This document shows positions 15,091-22,919 of a stretch of DNA of 32,270 nucleotides, in pieces (the first letter of the stretch is position 1; every line of letters starts with the position of its first letter). The stretch comes from Clostridia bacterium (lineage in GTDB: Bacteria > Bacillota > Clostridia > Christensenellales > CAG-138), in assembly GCA_030526995.1 (NCBI GenBank), contig JAUNBP010000015.1:1-32270 (forward strand), given 5' to 3'. The notes below the pieces were generated by a model. The model had not been told where the DNA came from, did no database searches, and saw nothing but the letters and a program-made list of their open reading frames with translations. The translations under genes were made by a program, and so were the position numbers.

Positions 15091-16506
15091 CTATTTTCTT
15101 GATTTTTTTGCTCGTTCCCAATATTTGTCCTGCTCCTCCAAGTTAAGCGTTTCGATTTTCACTCCTTCCGCTGCCGCAAGCTGTTCCATTCTCTCGTATC
15201 TGTCGATAAACTTCTCGGTGGCCCCGTGCATGACGTCTTCGCTGTCAAGGCCCATGAGCCTCACAAGATTTACCGCAGTGAAAAGCAAATCGCCCAGCTC
15301 TTCCTCAACGCCCTCTCCGCTTTCAACAGCCCTCTCAAGCTCTTGCGTTTCCTCCGGTAGCTTGTAAAACGCCTGCTTTGCGTTGTCCCAATCGAAGCCC
15401 GCCTTTGCCGCCTTTTTTTGAACCTTCTGCGCCCTCATGAGCGCAGGGAAGTTCTTGGGAACGCTCCTCAATATTTCCGCCTGCGTTTTATAGTCCTTCT
15501 CCTTCGCCTTCAAAGCGTCCCAGTTTTTTAAGACCTCATCGGAATTATGCACAACGGCGTTTGAAAATATGTGCGGATGGCGATAGATTAGCTTGTTTAC
15601 AATGCCGCTGCTAATATCCAGGTCATTGAACCGAGACTGCTCCTCGGCAATCATGCCATGGAATACAATCAACATTAAAACGTCGCCAAGCTCCTCAATT
15701 ATATGGTCGTCGTCCTTTTCGTCTATCGCATCCAACAGCTCGTAGCATTCCTCCAGCAGGTCACGCTTTAGGCTCTCGTGCGTCTGCTCTCTGTCCCAAG
15801 GGCAGCCGTCCCTGCCCCGAAGCCTTCTCATGGTCTCCACAAGGTCGTAATAGGAAAACCTCTCCCTCTTTGAAAACTCGAGTCTCGGCACGTGCAGCAC
15901 CGCAAGCTCATTGAAATCGTCCCTATGGTCGATCCTGAAAAGCTCCATGCTCTCTGTGCTGTATCTTCCGTCCCCGCCCATGAGCGCAAGCTCTACGATA
16001 TGCGAATCGGGGTAATACTCCATGAGCCTTAGCTTTATCTCCCCCGCCAAATACCTGTTGTCAAGCTCGGTGATAATGAGCGGAAGCTCGGGATTGAGGC
16101 GTTTGGGCAGGTTTACGGCGCAGGCCGTTATACCCTCCGAAACATGGGGAAACGCCGCTCTTGAACAGGGCACGCAGGGAAGCACATCCATCACAAACCC
16201 CCGCTCCTTGCAGCGTCTTTGAATAGGCTCCGCTTGCGCTGCACCGAGGTCACCGATGACCGCATATACGCAGCTATCTCCGCCCGTGAGCCTGTCCGCT
16301 ATTGCCTCGTTGAGCTTATCAAAGTCCTCCGCAGCATCGTACAGGTCGTCCATATCCGAAAAGTCAAGTCCAAGCTCCAAAACAGCATTCGCACAGGGAT
16401 GCCGTTTGGTTTGAAGGTACAGCCTGTCCGCACTTTTAATTGCGTCAAGCGCTGCCACCGTTATATTGTCCCTTGTCGACAGCGGCACTACGGTGAGCTT
16501 TTTCAT
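15091..16506 (-). CDS. mazG: MazG nucleotide pyrophosphohydrolase with N-terminal tetrapyrrole methylase-like domain
   Basis: The 471-residue protein has an N-terminal SAM-dependent methylase-like domain (LTVVPLSTRDNITVAALDAI), as in Bacillus YabN, and a C-terminal MazG region. The latter shows RGRDGCPWDREQTHESL and the metal-binding EExxEL...EELGDVLM pattern near the middle, and a second EEELGDLLFTAVNL copy. MazG hydrolyses nucleoside triphosphates, including non-canonical ones, to monophosphates and PPi. The ATG at 16506 is 4 bp after the flippase stop; an ORF extending to 16602 runs over that gene and is not used. The order flippase-mazG-HU matches the spoVB/yabM-mazG-HU neighbourhood of Firmicutes. 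Confidence 0.95.
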   Translation of the reverse strand: MKKLTVVPLSTRDNITVAALDAIKSADRLYLQTKRHPCANAVLELGLDFSDMDDLYDAAEDFDKLNEAIADRLTGGDSCVYAVIGDLGAAQAEPIQRRCKERGFVMDVLPCVPCSRAAFPHVSEGITACAVNLPKRLNPELPLIITELDNRYLAGEIKLRLMEYYPDSHIVELALMGGDGRYSTESMELFRIDHRDDFNELAVLHVPRLEFSKRERFSYYDLVETMRRLRGRDGCPWDREQTHESLKRDLLEECYELLDAIDEKDDDHIIEELGDVLMLIVFHGMIAEEQSRFNDLDISSGIVNKLIYRHPHIFSNAVVHNSDEVLKNWDALKAKEKDYKTQAEILRSVPKNFPALMRAQKVQKKAAKAGFDWDNAKQAFYKLPEETQELERAVESGEGVEEELGDLLFTAVNLVRLMGLDSEDVMHGATEKFIDRYERMEQLAAAEGVKIETLNLEEQDKYWERAKKSRK

Positions 16507-16510
16507 GTTG

Positions 16511-18100
16511 TTACTTTGTCCTGCCTTTCCCAAACTTGCGCAAAAAAGGTATGTACTGCAGCTCGTCGGCATCGAACACCCGAAGCACAAACGACATTGC
16601 AATATAAACTGCGACTCCCAAGATTACACAGACGAGGGTCATCATCGTGCCTGCCCTTATCGCATAAAGCACGTCATAGGCGAAATACACGAACAGACCC
16701 ATAACCAGCGAGGCTATCAAGGGTTTTAGAAAGATCTTCCAAACCGACAGCCTCATCTTCGTATGCTTTGCCAAGAATATTACGTCCAAGATGCCGGCTA
16801 TCCCGTAGCAGGCGACATTCGACCATGAGGCGGCGACGATGTTGACGCTCTCCATGGGAAGCAGCACGAGGTTTACCACTATCTTTGCAGCGGCACCTAT
16901 CAGCAGGCAGTACACGGGAATCCTATGCTTGCCAATGCCCTGCAACGCCCCTGTTGCGGTCTGAACCAACGAAATGAAGATGACGGTGAAGGAGGCAACC
17001 ATGAATATCCGCTCGACTATTTTGAGTGTGTCATCGCTGACGTTTCTAAACAGCATTTCAACTATCGGGGCCCCGAGTACGAACAAGCCCACCGCACAGG
17101 GCAGTCCGATGAACATGGACAGCTTTACGCCCATCCTCGATGCTCGCCTTACGCCCTCCTCGTCCTTCCTTGCCACGCTTGCCGAAATTGCCGGAACAAG
17201 GCTCATTGCGAGCGCAACCGTTACCGATGCGGGCAGGTTGATTATGGAACGTACGTAGGTGCTGAGTGCAACATATGCCTGATCGACGTTGACCCCTTTC
17301 ATGATGGAATAAATCATGCTGACGTCTATTATGCTCGTTATCGGAAGTATGGAGGCGCCCAAGGTTATGGGAATTGCAATTTTCAGCATCGTTCTAAGTA
17401 CGGGCCGCTTATCCTTTGCCTGTCTGTCCGCATCCAAGGGCATACAGTCCCGCCTGTGTGCGAACTTGAACAGCATCATTATTATGAGTGCAATCGCCTC
17501 GGATATGGCAATTCCCAAGAGCGCACCGCAGGCGCCGTCAAGGGGCTGCCCCGTCTTTTGCATGAAATATGCTGCAAGCGAAAGTCCGAACACGCATTTG
17601 AAAACCTGCTCGGCTATCTGCGAGACGCCGGTCCCGCTCATTAGCTGCAAGCCCTGTAAATACCCTCGATATGCGCACAGCATCGAAACAAAGAACAATG
17701 CGGGCGCAAGCACCTTGAATATGACTGAGGCGGATACATCCAAACCTATCACATATACCGTGAAGAAATCCGCACCGAAGAACAGAACCGCCGTTGTGAC
17801 TATGCCGACTATGCTTAAAAGAAGAAGGGACTTTCTAAACACCTTGCGTCCGTCGGCATAATCGCCCACGGCAACACGCTCGGCAACCATCTTCGATATG
17901 GCAATCGGTATGCCCGACGAAGATAGAATTAAAAGCCAAGAATAGAACGGGAACACGACCTCGTAATAGGCCATGCCCGCTTCCCCTATGATGTTGTTTG
18001 CCCACACTCGAAACAGCACGCCGATAACCTTGCAGATAATTCCTGCAAAGCTCAGTATTGCTGCGCCCAAGACAAAGGATCTTCCGCTAATTTTCCTCAT
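16511..18100 (-). CDS. SpoVB/YabM-like polysaccharide flippase (MOP superfamily)
   Basis: The 529-residue protein is hydrophobic throughout, with about 14 predicted membrane helices. The N-terminus (FVLGAAILSFAGIICKVIGVLFRVWANNIIGEAGMAYY, read in pieces) follows the polysaccharide biosynthesis/SpoVB pattern, including the GxAxYYxVVFPFYSWLL segment. Members move lipid-linked oligosaccharides or cortex precursors across the membrane. Its place before mazG fits YabM/SpoVB in Bacillus and Clostridia. The ATG at 18100 follows the -10 box by six bases, so its mRNA may be leaderless. Its promoter lies within the last codons of the upstream peptidase gene. Confidence 0.9.
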   Translation of the reverse strand: MRKISGRSFVLGAAILSFAGIICKVIGVLFRVWANNIIGEAGMAYYEVVFPFYSWLLILSSSGIPIAISKMVAERVAVGDYADGRKVFRKSLLLLSIVGIVTTAVLFFGADFFTVYVIGLDVSASVIFKVLAPALFFVSMLCAYRGYLQGLQLMSGTGVSQIAEQVFKCVFGLSLAAYFMQKTGQPLDGACGALLGIAISEAIALIIMMLFKFAHRRDCMPLDADRQAKDKRPVLRTMLKIAIPITLGASILPITSIIDVSMIYSIMKGVNVDQAYVALSTYVRSIINLPASVTVALAMSLVPAISASVARKDEEGVRRASRMGVKLSMFIGLPCAVGLFVLGAPIVEMLFRNVSDDTLKIVERIFMVASFTVIFISLVQTATGALQGIGKHRIPVYCLLIGAAAKIVVNLVLLPMESVNIVAASWSNVACYGIAGILDVIFLAKHTKMRLSVWKIFLKPLIASLVMGLFVYFAYDVLYAIRAGTMMTLVCVILGVAVYIAMSFVLRVFDADELQYIPFLRKFGKGRTK

Positions 18101-18106
18101 GGGGCA

Positions 18107-18135
18107 ATTATAGCAGTTTGGTTTTATAAATTCAA
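18107..18135 (-). promoter_or_regulatory. Promoter of the SpoVB-like gene, probably leaderless
   Basis: On the minus strand TTGAAT (18135-18130), 17 bp, TATAAT (18112-18107), then TGCCCC and the ATG at 18100. The -35 lies inside the 3' end of the M14 peptidase gene. Confidence 0.7.
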
Positions 18136-19401
18136 GCCCGCAACAAATATACCGAGATTATCCCGATACATTTGCATGAGTTGGGACAGAGGCAGCGGGT
18201 TTTCACCCCGTCCCGCTTCTATAGTGTATCCCGGTCTGACATAGGTCTGGATAAACCAGTCCTTATATCCTGCGAAGCTGCTGTTATACGGCACCTCCGC
18301 CAATACATACCCGCTTGCCCTTGCCATCTCCTTTCCTATGCGCTCCGCACCTTCGGGATTATAATCCAAAAACTGCCAATATATCTCCCCGCCCTGCGTA
18401 TGGTAGGCTATCGTAAGCGCATAATCCTGCTCAAGCGTTAGATTTGCCATCGCCTGATTCTCGGGCTCGGCAAGCGGGGCAACGCCTACATAATCACGAG
18501 GCCCGGGTCGGGTATAGCCCTGTAAAAACTTTATCCGCTTTGCCTCCTCCCAGCCTGCGGGATAGCCCAAGTTCAAATCGACGCCCCGTATGTTCGCCTT
18601 CCATCCGAGGGGGAAAGGAATCGACGGGTAGTAGCTTGCAAGCGCACGGGCCTGTTCATAAAAGCTGTCACCCTCGCCTATCGCTCCCGTTACAAGGTCA
18701 ACCCCATCGGGATTTACAAGCGGAACCATATGCAGCGTGTTTCGCTCAAACAGCTCCCTTGCATTTACGCCTCCTATCTGTTCGCCGTAGGCTATCGCCC
18801 GAAGGTAATCCTCCAAAAACATTAGGTTGAGCGGCGTCGTTATCCACTCGTTCGCATGGTGGGAGGCGTTGTAGCCCACCTGTCTTTCGCCCTCGCCCAC
18901 GCTTGCCGTCAAAAGCTCCCTCCCCATTACGCTGCTTCCAAAACCTCGAACGCTTAAAAACGGATACCTCGCTTTCAAGCCCTCGAGTATCAAGGTTACG
19001 AGTTGGCTGTTGTACGGCAAGTCCGTCACCACCACCGGAAAAGGCAGCGGAATTATTAACGTCTCCCCAACGTCTATTACATCCGGATTGAATATATCGT
19101 TTGCAACTATTATCGACTGCACTGTTGTATTGTACCTTCTTGCAATCGATGAGAGGGTGTCCCCCGCCCTCACTATGTGTATGTCGTAGCCCACAAGATA
19201 GGGAAACAGCGCCGTCCATGTAAGCCTGCCCGTTATCCCATCCTGTGACAGTCCATTATCCGCTTGGAAGTTTTTCAACGCCGACAGGGTGCGCCTTCCG
19301 AATATTCCGTCCGTATCCCCTGCGTTGTAGCCCGCCCTGTTTAACCCCAGCTGTAACAGCCTCACCGCTGCCCCTTTGTCGCCGTATCTGACAGTTTGCA
19401 T
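18124..19401 (-). CDS. M14-family peptidoglycan endopeptidase with peptidoglycan-binding and LysM domains
   Basis: The 425-residue protein has a peptidoglycan-binding repeat (about 8-66, with GIFGRRTLSALKNFQ), a LysM repeat (about 75-118, HIVRAGDTLSSIARRYNTT ... VGETLIIP), and an M14 zinc carboxypeptidase domain (about 125-425). Zinc ligands are seen in HHANE (His182, Glu185) and in IAYHTQGGEIYW; the general acid Glu lies in YTIEAGRGENPLP. It resembles gamma-D-glutamyl-diaminopimelate endopeptidases such as endopeptidase I of Bacillus sphaericus, and like that protein it shows no signal peptide. It probably acts on spore or forespore peptidoglycan. GGAGGAATAAA precedes the ATG. Confidence 0.93.
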   Translation of the reverse strand: MQTVRYGDKGAAVRLLQLGLNRAGYNAGDTDGIFGRRTLSALKNFQADNGLSQDGITGRLTWTALFPYLVGYDIHIVRAGDTLSSIARRYNTTVQSIIVANDIFNPDVIDVGETLIIPLPFPVVVTDLPYNSQLVTLILEGLKARYPFLSVRGFGSSVMGRELLTASVGEGERQVGYNASHHANEWITTPLNLMFLEDYLRAIAYGEQIGGVNARELFERNTLHMVPLVNPDGVDLVTGAIGEGDSFYEQARALASYYPSIPFPLGWKANIRGVDLNLGYPAGWEEAKRIKFLQGYTRPGPRDYVGVAPLAEPENQAMANLTLEQDYALTIAYHTQGGEIYWQFLDYNPEGAERIGKEMARASGYVLAEVPYNSSFAGYKDWFIQTYVRPGYTIEAGRGENPLPLSQLMQMYRDNLGIFVAGLNL

Positions 19402-19419
19402 TTTATTCCTCCGTACCCC

Positions 19420-19448
19420 TCGACTTTTTTTGCCTATGCTGTTATAAT
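19420..19448 (+). promoter_or_regulatory. Promoter of the SPFH/zinc-ribbon gene
   Basis: TCGACT (19420-19425), 17 bp, TATAAT (19443-19448), with AAGGAGG at 19464-19470 and the ATG at 19479. Confidence 0.65.
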
Positions 19449-19478
19449 ATGTACGAAAGATTTAAGGAGGATAGAACG

Positions 19479-20765
19479 ATGGGTTTGATTAAAGCAATCG
19501 GCGGTGCAATCGGCGGCGTGCTTGCAGACCAGTGGAAAGAGTATTTCTACTGTGAGGCGCTCTCCGAAAATGTACTTGTCACCAAGGGGCAAAAACGCAC
19601 AAGCGGCAGAAGCTCTAACACGAAGGGCGAGGAGAATATCATCTCCAACGGCTCGGTTATAGCCGTCAACGACGGTCAGTGTATGTTGATAGTAGAGCAG
19701 GGCAAGGTTGTTGAGGTATGCGCCGAACCCGGCGAATACAAGTATGATACCTCCACGGAGCCGTCCATCTTTTCGGGCAAGCTCGGCAGGAGCATCATCG
19801 ACACGTTTAAGACTATCGGAAAGCGTTTCACCTACGGCGGCGATACCGGCAAGGATCAGCGGGTGTATTTCTTTAATATCAAGGAGATTATTGGCAACAA
19901 ATACGGAACTGCCAACCCCGTGCCCTTCCGTGTGGTAGACAAGAATATTGGACTGGATATCGATGTTTCGATTCGCTGCCACGGCGAATACTCCTACAAG
20001 ATAACCAATCCCCTGCTGTTCTACACCAATGTCTGCGGCAACGTCTCCGATGACTATACCCGCGACAGGATAGACAGCCAGCTCAAGAGCGAGCTTTTAA
20101 CAGCCTTGCAGCCCGCCTTTGCCAAGATTTCGGATATGGGAATCCGCTACTCATCCCTGCCCGGTCATACGACCGAACTTGCCGAGGCTCTCAATGACGA
20201 ACTCTCCGACAAGTGGGGCGCACAGCGGGGAATTGAGGTTGCTTCCTTTGGCGTAAGCTCCGTAAAAGCTCCCGAAGAGGACGAGGAGATGATTAAGGAG
20301 CTTCAGCGCAACGCCGTATTTCGCAATCCCGCTATGGCCGGCGCACACCTTGTCGGCGCACAGGCGGAAGCCATGCAGGCCGCTGCCGCAAACGAGAGCG
20401 CAGGCCCGGTCATGGCCTTTGCAGGCATGAATATGGCAACCAATGCAGGCGGAATGAACGCAAACGCCCTATACACCATGGCTCAGCAGCAGGCGGCAGC
20501 CGAGGCTGAAACCGAAGCCAAGCGTGAAAGCGGCTGGAAATGCGCCTGCGGTCATGCGGGAAACAAAGGCAAGTTCTGCGCCGAATGTGGGCAAAAGAAG
20601 CCCGAAAACGACGGTGCATGGACCTGCGCCTGCGGAGCAAGCTGCACCGGCAAATTCTGTTCAGAATGTGGGGCCAAACGCCCGTTGGAAAATGTTTGCC
20701 CCGATTGCGGTGCAAAGATTGAAGGCTCACCCAAATTCTGTTCGGAATGCGGGCATAGGTTTTAA
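19479..20765 (+). CDS. SPFH-domain protein with three C-terminal zinc ribbons (YdjI/"virion core" type)
   Basis: The 428-residue protein starts MGLIKAIGGAIGGVLADQWKEYF, followed by an SPFH/band-7 core (about 30-290). A low-complexity Ala/Met/Gln/Gly region (about 290-345) leads to three zinc ribbons, each with a CxCG or CxxCG knuckle paired with a FCxECG knuckle. The family is often labelled virion core protein after a poxvirus match, and the bacterial relative YdjI works with YdjH-type proteins at membranes. The function is unknown. The ATG at 19479 is preferred over an in-frame start ten codons upstream, since AAGGAGG lies between them. A hairpin terminator follows. The gene is divergent from the M14 peptidase. 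Confidence 0.88.
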   Translation: MGLIKAIGGAIGGVLADQWKEYFYCEALSENVLVTKGQKRTSGRSSNTKGEENIISNGSVIAVNDGQCMLIVEQGKVVEVCAEPGEYKYDTSTEPSIFSGKLGRSIIDTFKTIGKRFTYGGDTGKDQRVYFFNIKEIIGNKYGTANPVPFRVVDKNIGLDIDVSIRCHGEYSYKITNPLLFYTNVCGNVSDDYTRDRIDSQLKSELLTALQPAFAKISDMGIRYSSLPGHTTELAEALNDELSDKWGAQRGIEVASFGVSSVKAPEEDEEMIKELQRNAVFRNPAMAGAHLVGAQAEAMQAAAANESAGPVMAFAGMNMATNAGGMNANALYTMAQQQAAAEAETEAKRESGWKCACGHAGNKGKFCAECGQKKPENDGAWTCACGASCTGKFCSECGAKRPLENVCPDCGAKIEGSPKFCSECGHRF

Positions 20766-20783
20766 CCTTTAGAATCACGAAAC

Positions 20784-20819
20784 GGGGACTGTCGAAAACC
20801 ACAGTCCCTTTTGTTTTTT
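20784..20819. terminator. Bidirectional terminator, SPFH gene and cpsB
   Basis: GGGACTGT (20785-20792) pairs with ACAGTCCC (20801-20808) across an 8-base loop, followed by TTTTGTTTTTT on plus. On the minus strand, the A-rich flank gives a U-rich tail only after the stem, so it is weaker there. Confidence 0.8.
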
Positions 20820-21453
20820 ATAATTTGTATTTTTTAATCACCGATGCAAAGAGTTCATAGTCCTTTGCGGAATGAGCATCCGATGCGATGTATTCATAGG
20901 CTCCCGCTGCAAGCATACGCTTTGCCGCTCTTTTTCTTGCGTTCCAAAACGGGAACGTAAGCCATTCCGCAGACAGCTGCAGCTTGCAGCCCATGAGCAA
21001 GAAATCTTCGTAGCCCCTGCGGTTGTTTTGAATGTGCAGGTATTTCTCGGGATGAGCCAAGATTATTTCAATGCCGCTTCTTTGAAGGGGATATATCACA
21101 TCTTGAGCCTCCTCAAGGCTCGTGTGCGGGCTAAGCTCCAAAAGTAGGGCGTTGCTGTCTTCAAAACAAAGCTCGCTCTTAATAAAATCTATTCTGTCAC
21201 GGTCATATTCGCCTATGTAGAACTCGCTGCCAAGCTGCAAGGTTATTCCTCGCTGCATTGCATCTGTACGAAGCTCGGAAAATACCTGCCTTGCCGCAGC
21301 TCTGTTCTTCCACTTGTTGCGATAATGCGGCGTTGCCATAATCCTGTCGATTCCGCACCTCGATGCTGCGTCGAGCATCCTAAGCGACTCCTCTCTGCTT
21401 TGAGAACCGTCGTCAACCCCGTAAATTATATGGCTGTGAATGTCGAATCGCAT
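20818..21453 (-). CDS. cpsB: CpsB/YwqE-type protein-tyrosine phosphatase (PHP domain)
   Basis: The 211-residue metal-dependent phosphatase removes phosphate from the tyrosine tail of the CpsD kinase. PHP metal ligands are visible: FDIHSHIIYGVDDGS at the start, ATPHYR near 40, ILAHPEKY near the middle and IASDAHSA near the end. Its place five bases after cpsD matches the usual pairing. The coding region ends at the terminator shared with the SPFH gene. Confidence 0.93.
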   Translation of the reverse strand: MRFDIHSHIIYGVDDGSQSREESLRMLDAASRCGIDRIMATPHYRNKWKNRAAARQVFSELRTDAMQRGITLQLGSEFYIGEYDRDRIDFIKSELCFEDSNALLLELSPHTSLEEAQDVIYPLQRSGIEIILAHPEKYLHIQNNRRGYEDFLLMGCKLQLSAEWLTFPFWNARKRAAKRMLAAGAYEYIASDAHSAKDYELFASVIKKYKL

Positions 21454-21458
21454 GATGG

Positions 21459-22211
21459 CTATCGCTTTCTTGTCGTGTCAGACTTTGAGTGCTTATCCTT
21501 TGCCTTCCGTGTCCCTTCCCTATTCCATTCACGCTTGCTGCTTTTGATATCCTTGCCGTAATAATAGTAGCCGTCGGATTTTATGTTTAAGACGTTGTTA
21601 AAGACCACGCCGAGGATATGGGCATTAGCCTTGTTAAGCTGGTCTACAATATCCTTGGCTACAGCCGACTGAACCTTCCCGGGCTGCATGACAATCAGCG
21701 TTCCGTCGGCATGTGCTGCCAAGAGCGCAGCCTCGATAAATGTTCCGAGCGGAGGCGTATCATACACTACAATATCAAAATTTCGCTCGGCTTCCTCTGC
21801 AAAAGCACGGAATCTACGTGAGTTTACAAACTCTACGGGGTTGGTTATTCTTCCGCCGCAATCCATGATATACAGTCCGGTTTGACGGGTTTCCATTGCA
21901 GCTTCCTCAACCGTCGCCTCGCGGTAAAGCACCTGAAGCATCCCACGAGGCGGACGTTGGCGAAAAGAGTTTGCTACCATTGGGCGACGGCAATCGGTAT
22001 CGACAAGCAGAACCTTCTTTCCGGTCTCGGCATATGCAATGCTCAAAAAGCTGGCAACGGTCGTTTTCCCGAGCCTTGCAGTGGGGCTCGTGATTACTAT
22101 CGATTTAATTTCCTTGTCGCTGCCCGAAAACGAGATGTTCGTTCGTAAGGTCTTTACAGCCTCGCGCACGCTCGCCTTTGACTTATAATATGTATCAACT
22201 ATGTTTGCCAT
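21459..22211 (-). CDS. cpsD: CpsD/YwqD-type bacterial tyrosine kinase
   Basis: The 250-residue kinase is a P-loop ATPase of the BY-kinase family. Walker A reads TARLGKTT (44-51; GKTT at 48-51), which lacks the usual GEGKS but keeps GKTT. Walker A' is LLVDTDCRRP and Walker B is IVYDTPPLG. The tail carries a tyrosine cluster (DGYYYYGKD), the expected autophosphorylation site, followed by a basic Lys/Arg stretch. It works with the membrane activator CpsC in controlling polysaccharide length or export. AAGGAGG lies ahead of the ATG. Confidence 0.93.
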   Translation of the reverse strand: MANIVDTYYKSKASVREAVKTLRTNISFSGSDKEIKSIVITSPTARLGKTTVASFLSIAYAETGKKVLLVDTDCRRPMVANSFRQRPPRGMLQVLYREATVEEAAMETRQTGLYIMDCGGRITNPVEFVNSRRFRAFAEEAERNFDIVVYDTPPLGTFIEAALLAAHADGTLIVMQPGKVQSAVAKDIVDQLNKANAHILGVVFNNVLNIKSDGYYYYGKDIKSSKREWNREGTRKAKDKHSKSDTTRKR

Positions 22212-22222
22212 ACTTTACCTCC

Positions 22223-22903
22223 TTATTTCTCGAACCTCGGTATCTTTGCAAGCACCGGAAGAGACAAGAGCTTTTCGACCTCTTCGGCATCTCGAATCGT
22301 GGTGTTAAGCGTTTCGACCAAGAGCGTAAACAAAACTGCTATTGCCAGACCCGCTATGCCACCTATTACGGTGTTGCGGAACGACGCAGGTCCGGACTGA
22401 TACGCCTCGCACGCAGGCTCTATAACCTGTATGTTCTCGGTTTTGAGGTATTCTATGGCGTGCTGGGTTGCAGACTCGACTATTGCCTCAACTGCGTTGT
22501 ATGCCAAACTCGCATTGCCCGACCCCACCGCCACTGTAACGATTCGATTATCTGTCCCCTTGGTTACCGAAATGCTGCATGACTTGAGCTCTTCAAGCGA
22601 CACACTTCCGATTGAGCCGTCGCTGCGCACTATCTGCATTGAATCCGCCGCCGCCTGTAAAACCGGCGTGCTCGTAACTATTACACAAAAGTCGTTGATT
22701 ATATTCGAGCTTGTAGCCAAGTCCGATGCGTTTATCACGTTTTCGTTCTGCTGGTGAAAAACTAAAATCTGCGCTCGGGATGTGTATGTCGGTTCGGCTA
22801 TCTGATAAAAATAATATCCCGTTACCATGGCTGTAAGCACCGGAGCGAGAATAATCAGAAGCAACCACTTTCTAATCACCCGAATAATACCATGTAAATC
22901 CAT
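22223..22903 (-). CDS. cpsC: CpsC/Wzz-type chain-length determinant protein
   Basis: The 226-residue protein has the two-helix Wzz topology: an N-terminal helix at about 15-33 (WLLLIILAPVLTAMVTGYYF) and a second near residues 177-197 (FRNTVIGGIAGLAIAVLFTLL), with an external domain between. The cytoplasmic tail VETLNTTIRDAEEVEKLLSLPVLAKIPRFEK resembles the activator end that binds CpsD. It sits between the inactive carboxypeptidase-like protein and cpsD. Confidence 0.9.
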   Translation of the reverse strand: MDLHGIIRVIRKWLLLIILAPVLTAMVTGYYFYQIAEPTYTSRAQILVFHQQNENVINASDLATSSNIINDFCVIVTSTPVLQAAADSMQIVRSDGSIGSVSLEELKSCSISVTKGTDNRIVTVAVGSGNASLAYNAVEAIVESATQHAIEYLKTENIQVIEPACEAYQSGPASFRNTVIGGIAGLAIAVLFTLLVETLNTTIRDAEEVEKLLSLPVLAKIPRFEK

Positions 22904-22919
22904 AAACCATTCCCCTTAA

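Noticed and set aside
16507..16602. 32-codon upstream extension of mazG
   Set aside because: It overlaps the flippase coding end, whereas the ATG at 16506 sits 4 bp after that stop and starts with MKKLTVVPL, as expected for the methylase-like domain.
16925..17644. 239-codon frame on plus opposite the SpoVB-like gene
   Set aside because: Antisense to a well-defined membrane protein; Cys/His-rich, composition biased, with no promoter or ribosome site.
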